Shown here piece after piece: positions 1 through 5,679 of a stretch of DNA of 5,679 nt. The notes beneath the pieces were generated by a model. It made no database searches and was not told where the DNA came from. It was given only the letters and a program-made list of their open reading frames with translations. This DNA is from JBOHHM01 sp050725495 (lineage in GTDB: Bacteria > Pseudomonadota > Gammaproteobacteria > Burkholderiales > Burkholderiaceae_C). The position numbers and the translations under genes are program-made. The stretch lies in the NCBI GenBank assembly GCA_050725495.1, contig JBOHHM010000178.1, positions 1-5,679 on the forward strand, written 5' to 3'. Each line of letters opens with the position of its first letter. Positions within the stretch are counted from its first letter, which is position 1.

Positions 1-121
1 GTCAACGCTTCGCCCACACCCTCACGAATGTGCACGCATGACTCGGGGCCGCCGTAGCTGGCTAAGCCTTCAACGTATGACTCTTTCATTCACAACACTT
101 TGCCGGTTTTGACCGGCGCAC
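1..121 (-). mobile_element. 5' end of a group II intron (partial, continues left of the window)
   Basis: Seen: reading the minus strand from 121, the sequence opens GTGCG, which matches the GUGYG 5' consensus of bacterial group II introns. It continues into a 6-bp stem (GCCGGT/ACCGGC, 102-107 with 112-117, loop CAAA) and then AAAGTG, as expected for the start of intron domain I. From 89 leftward, a reading frame beginning MKESYVEGLASYGGPESC stays open to the edge. From memory, this peptide closely resembles the small 'hypothetical protein' often annotated just upstream of group II intron reverse transcriptase/maturase genes; it is more likely intron RNA structure than a true protein. Inferred: the maturase and the intron's 3' end lie beyond position 1. 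The intron is antisense to the downstream operon, so operon transcripts could not splice it out. The exact junction at 121/122 is less certain than the intron identity. Confidence 0.78.
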
Positions 122-126
122 GGAGA
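122..126 (+). promoter_or_regulatory. Ribosome binding site of the SDR gene, next to the intron junction
   Basis: GGAGA lies 5 nt before the ATG at 132 and supports that start. It begins at the first base outside the presumed intron end (121/122). The insertion therefore appears to have left the translation signal intact while removing everything upstream of it. No convincing sigma-70 promoter for the plus strand is visible in 1-131. Confidence 0.65.
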
Positions 127-131
127 CAGAA

Positions 132-914
132 ATGACAGACTTGGAAGGCAAGACCGTTCTCATCACAGGAGGCGCCACGCTGTTCGGCGCTGGCGTTGGC
201 CGATGTTTTCGGCAGGCCGGTGCCAACCTGGTGCTGGCCGACATCGATGCTGAAGGCGGCCAGGCCGTGGCCCGGGAACTGGGGGCCATGTTCATCGCCA
301 CGGACATCACGCAAGACGATCAGGTCAACGCCTGTGTGCGGGCGGCCGTCGACAGGTTCGGACGGATCGACGCGCTGGTGAACCTGGCCTGTTCGTATGC
401 GGACAACGGCCTGGCCTCGCCCCGCTCAGAATGGTTGGGCGCGCTTGACGTGAACCTGGTGTCCGCCGTCATGATGGCCAAAGCGGTGGTGCCGCACATG
501 CAGGCCGCCGGGGGTGGCGCGATCGTCAACTTCACGTCCATCTCCTCCAAGGTGGCCCAGACGGGGCGCTGGCTCTACCCCGTGAGCAAGGCCGCCTTGG
601 TGCAAGTCACGCGCAACATGGCGATGGACCTCGCGCCCATGGGCATCCGGGTCAACTCCGTTTCGCCGGGCTGGATCTGGTCGGCCATCATGAACCAGCT
701 GACCCAGGGCAATCGCGCGAAGACCGATGCAGTGGCCAGGCCGTTTCACCTGCTGGGCCGCGTGGGCGACCCCGAGGAGGTGGGCCACGTCGTGGTGTTC
801 CTTTGTTCCGACAAGGCTTCCTTTGTCACAGGGGCGGACTGGGCGGCCGATGGTGGGTACTCGGCCATGGGGCCCGAATCGAACGAGCCGGCCATTCCCA
901 AGCTGATGGCCTGA
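132..914 (+). CDS. iifB: Short-chain dehydrogenase/reductase, probable indole-2,3-dihydrodiol dehydrogenase
   Basis: A 260-residue classical SDR with a Rossmann fold, likely cytoplasmic. The catalytic tetrad is intact: Asn108, Ser136, Tyr149 and Lys153 (YPVSK), at canonical spacing. The PG motif follows in VNSVSPGW, and the usual C-terminal VTGADWAADGG segment is present. Asp37 at the end of the second strand (LVLADID) suggests NAD+ over NADP+. Two motifs are atypical. The glycine-rich loop reads TGGATLFG, so the middle Gly of TGxxxGxG is Leu17, and the NNAG motif reads NLAC (84-87). The start at 132 is supported by GGAGA. It is the first gene of the operon, 25 bp before the monooxygenase gene. 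Known: in the Acinetobacter iif indole cluster an SDR oxidises indole-2,3-dihydrodiol to 3-hydroxyindolin-2-one. Assigning that role here is inferred from gene context. SDRs cannot be given a substrate from sequence alone, so the symbol is by analogy. Confidence 0.85.
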   Translation: MTDLEGKTVLITGGATLFGAGVGRCFRQAGANLVLADIDAEGGQAVARELGAMFIATDITQDDQVNACVRAAVDRFGRIDALVNLACSYADNGLASPRSEWLGALDVNLVSAVMMAKAVVPHMQAAGGGAIVNFTSISSKVAQTGRWLYPVSKAALVQVTRNMAMDLAPMGIRVNSVSPGWIWSAIMNQLTQGNRAKTDAVARPFHLLGRVGDPEEVGHVVVFLCSDKASFVTGADWAADGGYSAMGPESNEPAIPKLMA

Positions 915-939
915 TTTCAACTTTCTTTCGAGGCATACC

Positions 940-2202
940 ATGAGCACAACACCATCTTCCAACACCGGGCGTCGCATCATGATCGTGGGGGCGGGGCAAG
1001 GCGGTTTGCAACTGGCCCTGGGCCTGCAACAGCAGGGCTACCGCGTGACCATCACCTCCAACCGCAGCGCAGAAGACATCCGCGCAGGCAAGGTCATGTC
1101 CAGCCAGTGCATGTTTGACAGCAGCCTGCAAATCGAACGTGATCTGAACATCAACTTCTGGGAAAAAGACTGTCCGCCGGTGACCGGCATCGGACTGAGC
1201 ATTCCGCATCCGGAAACACCGGGTGAAAAAATGCTGGCCTGGTCGCATCGCCTGGATCGCCCGGCGCAGTCGGTGGATCAGCGCGTCAAGATTCCCGGCT
1301 GGATGAAGGTCTTCATCGAACGCGGCGGCGAAATGCTCTTTCAGGAAGCGGGCCTGGCCGATCTGGAGAAGTGGACCCTGGAATACGAGCTGGTCATCGT
1401 GGCAGCGGGCAAAGGAGAGATCGCTCAGATGTTCGAGCGCGACGCCGCGAAGTCGCCGTTTGACAAGCCGCAGCGCGCGCTGGCGCTGACCTATGTTCAC
1501 GGGATGACGCCGCGCCCCGAATACTCGGCCGTGAATTTCAACCTGATTCCAGGCGTTGGCGAGTACTTCGTGTTCCCGGCGCTCACCACGACCGGGCCTT
1601 GCGACATCATGGTGTTCGAAGGCGTGCCGGGCGGCCCCCTGGATTGCTGGGCCGATGTCAGAACCCCGGCCGAGCATCTGGCCAAGTCGAAGTGGATTCT
1701 GGAGACTTTCCTGCCGTGGGAAGCGCAGCGCTGCCAGGCCATCCGCCTGACCGACGACAACGGCATCTTGGCCGGGCGCTTCGCGCCGACCGTGCGCCGG
1801 CCGGTCGGGCGTTTGCCCTCGGGCCGCATTGTCATGGGCATGGGCGATGTGGTGTGCCTGAACGACCCCATCACGGGCCAGGGCTCCAACAACGCAGCCA
1901 AATGCGCCCACATGTACTACCGGGCCATCCTGGCGCAGGGCGACAAGCCCTTCGATGCAGCCTTCATCCAACGCGCGTTTGATGACTACTGGGACTATGC
2001 CTCGCATGTGGTGAACTGGACCAATGCCCTGTTGCAACCTCCGCCGCCCCATGTGCTGGACGTGTTGGGTGCGGCCAGCGTGATGCCAGCGGTCGCCAAG
2101 CGCTTTGTCAATGGCTTCAACGATCCGCGCGACTATGCCAACTTTTTCATGACGCCCGACAAAGCCATGGCGTATTTGCACGAGCAAAAGCAAATGGTGT
2201 GA
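940..2202 (+). CDS. iifC: Indole monooxygenase, oxygenase component (group E, StyA-like, FAD-dependent)
   Basis: 420 residues, close to the roughly 415 of StyA. It is the oxygenase half of a two-component system that uses reduced FAD from the next gene. Seen: an N-terminal FAD-binding GxGxxG (GAGQGG, 17-22), a second FAD contact at GMGD (300-303), and DPxxGQG (309-315), all laid out as in StyA. Aligned by eye to StyA, the positions said to separate styrene from indole monooxygenases (StyA N46, V48, H50, Y73, H76, S96) are here Ser54, Gln56, Met58, Val81, Ile84 and Ala109. That matches the indole-type fingerprint S-Q-M-V/I-I-A as I remember it. The expected reaction is oxygenation of indole at C2-C3 to an epoxide/dihydrodiol; such enzymes often form indigo as a by-product. 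A weak CGAGG (929-933) sits 6 nt before the ATG. An internal Met14 immediately precedes the FAD motif, but the upstream start has the Shine-Dalgarno. Also called indA in Cupriavidus. Confidence 0.88.
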   Translation: MSTTPSSNTGRRIMIVGAGQGGLQLALGLQQQGYRVTITSNRSAEDIRAGKVMSSQCMFDSSLQIERDLNINFWEKDCPPVTGIGLSIPHPETPGEKMLAWSHRLDRPAQSVDQRVKIPGWMKVFIERGGEMLFQEAGLADLEKWTLEYELVIVAAGKGEIAQMFERDAAKSPFDKPQRALALTYVHGMTPRPEYSAVNFNLIPGVGEYFVFPALTTTGPCDIMVFEGVPGGPLDCWADVRTPAEHLAKSKWILETFLPWEAQRCQAIRLTDDNGILAGRFAPTVRRPVGRLPSGRIVMGMGDVVCLNDPITGQGSNNAAKCAHMYYRAILAQGDKPFDAAFIQRAFDDYWDYASHVVNWTNALLQPPPPHVLDVLGAASVMPAVAKRFVNGFNDPRDYANFFMTPDKAMAYLHEQKQMV

Positions 2203-2205
2203 ATC

Positions 2206-2751
2206 ATGGTCGAAGACTTGCCCGCCCTGGCTCGTTTGCGCAATGAGCCCCATGTGTCGGTCAGCGATTTTCGCCAGGCGATGCGTCGCCTGGTAGGCGC
2301 TGTCACCATTGTCACCAGCACCGACGGCCGCACACCTGTCGGTCTGACCGCCACCGCGGTCACGTCCCTGTCGGCCGAGCCGGCGCGCATTCTGGCCTGC
2401 GTCAACCTGCACGGCAGCAGTTTTCGCACGATAGCCGAAAGCCGGCGCATGGCCATCAATGTGCTGTCGGCCGAGCAAGCCGATCTGGCGAAGGTGTTTG
2501 GCGGCCTGCAGGACAACCCGCGCGAGCGCTTTCATCCGGCGCAGTGGGAGACCCTGATGACGGGGGCGCCCATCCTGTGCGAGGCGCTGGCCGCCCTTGA
2601 CTGCGTGGTCGATGAGATGATGGTCGCACACAGCCATGCCGTCCTCATCGGGGAAATCAAGGCAGCCAAAGTGGCCGCCCAAAGTTCCATGCCTCTGCTG
2701 TACGCCAGCGGAAGTTTCACCACCTTGCAAGCCCCTGCGCTGAACGGGTAG
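2206..2751 (+). CDS. iifD: Flavin reductase component (StyB-like) of the indole monooxygenase
   Basis: 181 residues; StyB-type reductases are about 170. It belongs to the flavin reductase-like FMN/FAD-binding family and should reduce free FAD with NADH and pass it to the oxygenase encoded just before. Seen: FRQAMRRLVGAVTIVT (22-37), the flavin-binding segment GLTATAVTSLSAEPARILAC (46-65), and AHSHAVLIGEI (141-151), which matches the conserved GDH...xGxV-like strand of this family near the nicotinamide site. The ATG at 2206 follows the monooxygenase stop by only 3 nt and has no good Shine-Dalgarno, so translation is probably coupled. The next in-frame ATG (codon 26) would cut into the conserved FRQ region, which supports the first start. 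The physiological partner is inferred from adjacency. Also called indB in Cupriavidus. Confidence 0.88.
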   Translation: MVEDLPALARLRNEPHVSVSDFRQAMRRLVGAVTIVTSTDGRTPVGLTATAVTSLSAEPARILACVNLHGSSFRTIAESRRMAINVLSAEQADLAKVFGGLQDNPRERFHPAQWETLMTGAPILCEALAALDCVVDEMMVAHSHAVLIGEIKAAKVAAQSSMPLLYASGSFTTLQAPALNG

Positions 2752-2790
2752 CGGTGCTTGTCTTTCCTTCAAATCGATGTAATGCGTTCA

Positions 2791-2796
2791 AAGGAG
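2791..2796 (+). promoter_or_regulatory. Strong ribosome binding site fixing the hydrolase start
   Basis: AAGGAG lies 7 nt before the ATG at 2804. It decides against the in-frame TTG at 2798, which would be only 1 nt from the Shine-Dalgarno. This is the best ribosome binding site in the operon and sits in the largest internal gap (2752-2803), which shows no terminator hairpin. Confidence 0.85.
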
Positions 2797-2803
2797 ATTG
2801 AAC

Positions 2804-4027
2804 ATGTCTGGTCAATGGATTGAAGTCAAGGCCTCGGATGGCAGCGGCAGCTTTCGGGCCTATCTGGCAACACCGGCCGCAGGCAAGGGGCCGGGCATCG
2901 TGCTGGCACAGGAGATTTTTGGGGTGAATGCCACGATGCGGCAGGTGGCGGACTACTACGCCGAGGAAGGCTATACGGTCTTGGTGCCGGACCTGTTCTG
3001 GCGGCAACAGGCGAACGTTGAGCTGGGCTATGCCCCCGACGACTGGCAAAAGGCGTTCGGCTTCTACCAGGGCTTCAATGAAGACAAAGGGGTCGAAGAT
3101 GTGGCTGCCAGCCTGTCAGCCTTGCGCGAGCGCCCCGAATGCGTGGGCAAGGTGGGCGTGCTGGGGTTTTGCCTGGGCGGCAAACTGGCCTATTTGTCGG
3201 CTTGTCGTACCGATGCCGATGTGGTGGTGGGTTACTACGGCGTCGGCATTGAAAACAACCTGGCTGAAGCTGGCAACATCAAGGGGCGGCTGGTCCTGCA
3301 CATGGCCGAACTGGACAAGTTCAGCCCCCCTGAAGCCCGCAACAAGATCCTCGCGACCCTGGGCGGCCAGCCCCATGTTGAGCTCTACATGTACCCGGGC
3401 GTAGACCATGCCTTTGCCCGCCTGGGTGGCGATCACTACGACAAGCCCTCGGCCTTGATGGCGCACCAGCGCAGCGTGACTGCGTTTCGCAAGGACATGG
3501 GGCCGCACTATGATTTTTCAGCCCTGTGGGACAAGCACTGCGAACATGAGTTTGCAACGCGCGACGTGGCCGCCATCATGGCGACCATGGTCGCCGAGCC
3601 CTATGTCAACCATATCCCCACCATGACGGGCGGTGTGGGCCACAAGATGCTGAGCCGGTTTTATCAAAACCATTTCGTCAACAGCAATCCGCCGGATACC
3701 AGCCTGATTCCGATTTCGCGCACGGTCGGGGCCACTCAGATCGTCGACGAAATGCTTTTTTGTTTCACGCACAGCTGTGAAATCGACTGGATGCTGCCAG
3801 GCGTCGCGCCCACGGGCAAGCGGGTGGAAATCCCGCTGGTGGCCATCGTCAAGTTTCGGGGCGACAAGCTCTACCACGAGCACATCTACTGGGACCAGGC
3901 GAGCGTGCTGGTGCAAATCGGCCTGCTGCGGCCAAACGGGCTGCCGGTGGCAGGGATTGAAACGGCCCGCAAGCTGCTGGATGAAAATCTGCCATCCAAT
4001 ACCTTGATGGCGGCCTGGGCCGCTTAG
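2804..4027 (+). CDS. Dienelactone hydrolase fused to an NTF2/SnoaL-like domain; candidate indole ring-opening enzyme
   Basis: 407 residues in two parts. Residues 1 to about 230 are an alpha/beta-hydrolase of the dienelactone hydrolase family. They carry nucleophile Cys123 in GFCLGG, Asp171 in ELDKFS, His202 in GVDHAF, and Glu37 in QEIFGVN. The triad falls at the same numbers as the classical Pseudomonas enzyme (Cys123-Asp171-His202). Residues from about 240 to 395 resemble an NTF2/SnoaL-like domain, with the HEHIYWDQAS strand (358-367) and VLVQIGLL. No signal peptide is seen. Known: in the iif pathway, 3-hydroxyindolin-2-one is converted to anthranilate by IifA, reported as a cofactor-independent oxygenase. 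I believe IifA homologues (IndD in Cupriavidus) have this architecture but cannot confirm it, so no symbol is given. Inferred role: ring opening of the indole-derived lactam. An ordinary lactone hydrolase role is the alternative. The stop overlaps the opposing anti-sigma stop by 4 nt. Confidence 0.85.
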   Translation: MSGQWIEVKASDGSGSFRAYLATPAAGKGPGIVLAQEIFGVNATMRQVADYYAEEGYTVLVPDLFWRQQANVELGYAPDDWQKAFGFYQGFNEDKGVEDVAASLSALRERPECVGKVGVLGFCLGGKLAYLSACRTDADVVVGYYGVGIENNLAEAGNIKGRLVLHMAELDKFSPPEARNKILATLGGQPHVELYMYPGVDHAFARLGGDHYDKPSALMAHQRSVTAFRKDMGPHYDFSALWDKHCEHEFATRDVAAIMATMVAEPYVNHIPTMTGGVGHKMLSRFYQNHFVNSNPPDTSLIPISRTVGATQIVDEMLFCFTHSCEIDWMLPGVAPTGKRVEIPLVAIVKFRGDKLYHEHIYWDQASVLVQIGLLRPNGLPVAGIETARKLLDENLPSNTLMAAWAA

Positions 4028-4866
4028 AGCTGCTGGTACACCGCTTCGGCCAGCGCCATCAGGCGCTCGCGCGGCAGCTTGCCGGCCAGGGCATAGCCAA
4101 AACCCCGGTCGACCCAGTAAAAGCCGGGCACGGGGCCATCGGCGACAAAGCGGAAGGCGGTTTCAGCACTGCTGGACTGCGCCGCAGCGCCATCGAGGGC
4201 GCCCAGGTACAGGGTCAAGCGTTCGCCGCCGCTGTTCTGGAACATGAACTGAGCGCGCGCTCCGCCGTTGCCCGGCAGCAGGCGACCACCGACCAGCTCA
4301 AAGCCCTGGGCTGACAGATTGGGAATCTTCAGTGGCTTGCCCAGGCGCTTGGACAGCCACTGAACCAAGTGGTCCTGTTCGGCCGCCGTGACCTCGACCG
4401 GATGGCGGACTTCAGGGGAGTAAACCGCGTGGGCCACCATGGCTTGGCGGACAAATTCCCGGCTGACTTGGGATTTCGCCAGCGTTTGCGCCGGCTCAGG
4501 CTGCAAGCTCAGCCACTGGCCATGGGACAGCCAGCCCACGCCAAACGCCAGCATGACGCCCGCGGCCATGCCGCCCCAGCGCCACCATTGGTTCAGCTGC
4601 TGCCGTGAGGCGGCCGTGCGCTGCGCTGCGGCCAGCAGACTGGGCGGAAGCGGCTCCTGCAGCACCTGACCATGCAGGCCGCGCAGGGCTTCGCGCTGCT
4701 GGCGCCAGGCGGCCAGCGTGGCTGCCGCGTCGGCGTCCTGCGCGAGCCGGGTGTCGAGCGACTGGCGCTCGGCAGGCGACAGCCGGTCGTCCACCAGGGC
4801 GTGCAGTTCGTCGTCGCTCAGTTGAGGTGGTGTGGGGGCAGGCATGATCGAATACAGCGAGTTCAT
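4024..4866 (-). CDS. Membrane anti-sigma factor paired with the upstream ECF sigma factor
   Basis: 280 residues. The N-terminal region (about 16-65), starting LSDDELHALVDDRLSPAERQ, resembles cytoplasmic anti-sigma domains that clamp an ECF sigma factor. One hydrophobic segment at about 97-114 (WGGMAAGVMLAFGVGWL) should span the inner membrane, leaving about 165 residues in the periplasm. The periplasmic part includes VYSPEVRHPVEV (148-159) and VQWLSKRLGKPL, a pattern I recognise from betaproteobacterial anti-sigma factors. The zinc-binding HxxxCxxC motif of ZAS-type anti-sigma factors is absent; there is no cysteine in the whole protein. The start at 4866 gives an ATGA overlap with the sigma gene. 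Met8 (4845) is an alternative, but neither start has a clear Shine-Dalgarno, so coupling favours the first. The signal sensed is unknown. Confident as an anti-sigma factor; partner inferred from overlap. Confidence 0.82.
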   Translation of the reverse strand: MNSLYSIMPAPTPPQLSDDELHALVDDRLSPAERQSLDTRLAQDADAAATLAAWRQQREALRGLHGQVLQEPLPPSLLAAAQRTAASRQQLNQWWRWGGMAAGVMLAFGVGWLSHGQWLSLQPEPAQTLAKSQVSREFVRQAMVAHAVYSPEVRHPVEVTAAEQDHLVQWLSKRLGKPLKIPNLSAQGFELVGGRLLPGNGGARAQFMFQNSGGERLTLYLGALDGAAAQSSSAETAFRFVADGPVPGFYWVDRGFGYALAGKLPRERLMALAEAVYQQL

Positions 4867-5375
4867 TTCAGGCGTCTGAGCGCCGGGCTGGTCGGTCGGC
4901 CAGCCGCACCCTCCATCAATTCGTGCAGGCGGCGCCGGGCGCGCGACAGGCGCGACATCACAGTGCCCATCGGGACGCCGGTCACTTTCGCAATCTCCTC
5001 GTAAGACAGATCTTCCAGGCTGGCCAGCAGCAGCACGGCGCGCTGGTCTTCGGGCAGGCGCATCAGGCAGCGTTGCAGGTCCAGCGACAGGTCCAGCGCC
5101 GCGTCCGGCGCCACCAGCTCAGGCCCGGCGTCGTTCCCATCGAGCCCGGCACCGGGCTGCCGAGCCCAGCGCCGCTGCTGGCTGACAAACAGGTTGTACA
5201 TCAGCGTGAACAGCCAAGCCCGCAGGTCGGTGCCCGCCATCCACAAACGCCATTTGCTACAGGCACGCTCCAGCGTGTCCTGCACCAGGTCATCGGCGGC
5301 CCAGGCATTGCCGGTCAGGGCGCGCGCGTAGCGCCGCAGGCTGGGGATCTGGGCGATCAGCTCAGAGCGGTCCAT
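4863..5375 (-). CDS. ECF-family RNA polymerase sigma factor
   Basis: 170 residues, typical for a minimal group 4 sigma with only regions 2 and 4. Region 2 covers about residues 10-70, with DDLVQDTLERA (28-38) and LRAWLFTLMYNLFVSQQRR (51-69), which contact core polymerase and the -10 element. A variable linker (about 71-100) follows. Region 4 (about 102-150) begins CLMRLPEDQRAVLLL and carries the helix-turn-helix SYEEIAKVTGVPMGTVMSRL (124-143), which should recognise the -35 element. The C-terminal tail is short, with no extra domain. It is co-directional with the flanking minus-strand genes: 33 bp after the secreted-protein gene and overlapping the anti-sigma gene by ATGA. ECF sigmas usually activate their own operon, but that promoter would lie right of the window. 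No strong Shine-Dalgarno precedes the ATG at 5375, so the start rests on family length. Confidence 0.9.
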   Translation of the reverse strand: MDRSELIAQIPSLRRYARALTGNAWAADDLVQDTLERACSKWRLWMAGTDLRAWLFTLMYNLFVSQQRRWARQPGAGLDGNDAGPELVAPDAALDLSLDLQRCLMRLPEDQRAVLLLASLEDLSYEEIAKVTGVPMGTVMSRLSRARRRLHELMEGAAGRPTSPALRRLK

Positions 5376-5397
5376 GCGCTGCGGCTGTGCTCGTGTG

Positions 5398-5416
5398 AGC
5401 CCTGGGGTTCAGGGCT
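5398..5416 (-). other. Small GC-rich hairpin over the stop codon of the secreted-protein gene
   Basis: Inverted repeat AGCCCTG (5398-5404) and CAGGGCT (5410-5416), 7 perfect base pairs around a 5-nt loop. It includes the TGA of the COG4315-type gene and sits 23 nt before the sigma start. On the minus strand it is followed by CACACGAGC and has no T-run, so it is not a standard intrinsic terminator. It could attenuate transcription, stabilise mRNA, or be chance. Confidence 0.4.
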
Positions 5417-5679
5417 TGACCGTGTGCCACGCGTTGTTGAAGCCGTCGCCGGTCTTGTCACCTGGCTTCATGTCCTTCGACCAGTAGTACAGCGGCTTGC
5501 CTTTGGCAGCCCATTGCTTCTTGCCATCGTCGCGCGTGATCACCGTGAAGTCCCCCGAGGCCTTGTCGGTGTCGGAAGCCATCAGCGGGGGCCAGTTGGT
5601 GGCGCAGGGGCCGTTGCAGACGGACTTGCCACTGCCCTGCATGTCGCGGTCAAAGGTGTACAAGGTCATGCCGTTGGGG
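5409..5679 (-). CDS. COG4315-type secreted repeat (predicted lipoprotein) protein, 5' end outside the window
   Basis: About 90 C-terminal residues are visible and the frame is open to the right edge. The ATG at 5669 is unlikely to be the start, because the codons before it read PNG and the PNGMTLYTFDRD stretch is conserved inside this family. Two copies of the family's Yx(FWY)xxD motif are present, YTFDRD and YYWSKD. Between them lies a CNGPC cysteine pair (CxxxC) followed by ATNWPPL, as is usual in these proteins. Known: members are exported, often as lipoproteins with an N-terminal lipobox, and have no established function. The signal peptide would be in the missing part. It is the most upstream visible gene of the sigma/anti-sigma cassette, so it may be a target or sensor component of that system; this is inference from gene order. 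Confidence 0.85.
   Translation of the reverse strand, partial: PNGMTLYTFDRDMQGSGKSVCNGPCATNWPPLMASDTDKASGDFTVITRDDGKKQWAAKGKPLYYWSKDMKPGDKTGDGFNNAWHTVKP

Noticed and set aside
102..117. Stem-loop as an intrinsic terminator or operator for the SDR operon
   Set aside because: It has no useful T-run on the plus strand after the stem, and on the minus strand it fits the opening stem of a group II intron directly after GTGCG.
86..314. Two overlapping minus-strand frames across the intron end and the start of the SDR gene
   Set aside because: They overlap the intron end and the SDR coding sequence, are short, show no family resemblance, and are explained as antisense shadows.
940..2751. Styrene degradation (styAB) assignment
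   Set aside because: The discriminating residues are indole-type and no styrene oxide isomerase or phenylacetaldehyde dehydrogenase gene is nearby.
826..2772. 648-codon open frame on the minus strand opposite the oxygenase and reductase genes
   Set aside because: Long antisense frames are common opposite GC-rich genes. Its product is rich in His, Arg, Gly and Gln with no recognisable domain, and it lies under two well-supported plus-strand genes.
2798..2803. TTG at 2798 as the start of the hydrolase gene
   Set aside because: It lies 1 nt from the AAGGAG, too close for initiation. The ATG at 2804 has ideal spacing and puts the catalytic triad at the classical residue numbers.
1..5679. CRISPR array, tRNA, rRNA or tandem repeats
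   Set aside because: No regularly spaced direct repeats, cloverleaf-like segments or rRNA-like stretches were seen by eye on either strand.

Overview
The window is GC-rich and its genes sit tightly packed with short or negative gaps. Gene content and protein style fit a Betaproteobacterium, most likely Burkholderiales and perhaps the Comamonadaceae. That placement is an inference, since no rRNA or taxonomic marker is present.

Positions 1-121 (minus strand) look like the first part of a bacterial group II intron that continues off the left edge. The minus strand has a GUGYG-type 5' end, a short stem-loop, and the start of the small 'MKESY...' reading frame that accompanies many of these introns. 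The presumed 5' splice junction lies only 10 bp before the start codon of the first operon gene.

Positions 122-4027 (plus strand) form a four-gene operon with no internal terminator: short-chain dehydrogenase (132-914), StyA-like flavoprotein monooxygenase (940-2202), StyB-like flavin reductase (2206-2751), and a dienelactone hydrolase fused to an NTF2/SnoaL-like domain (2804-4027). I read this as an indole-degradation operon of the iif/ind type, not a styrene operon. The monooxygenase has indole-type residues at every discriminating position I could align, and there is no styrene oxide isomerase or phenylacetaldehyde dehydrogenase. The inferred flow is as follows. The reductase supplies reduced FAD. 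The monooxygenase oxidises the C2=C3 bond of indole to an epoxide/dihydrodiol. The dehydrogenase makes 3-hydroxyindolin-2-one. The fused hydrolase-like protein is the candidate for ring opening towards anthranilate. No regulator is in the window.

Positions 4024-5679 (minus strand) hold a convergent cassette, read from the right edge leftward: a secreted COG4315-type repeat protein whose 5' end is cut by the window, an ECF sigma factor (4863-5375), and a membrane anti-sigma factor (4024-4866). Sigma and anti-sigma overlap as ATGA. The anti-sigma gene and the hydrolase gene share a 4-nt overlap of their stop codons. There is no non-genic stretch over 300 bp.
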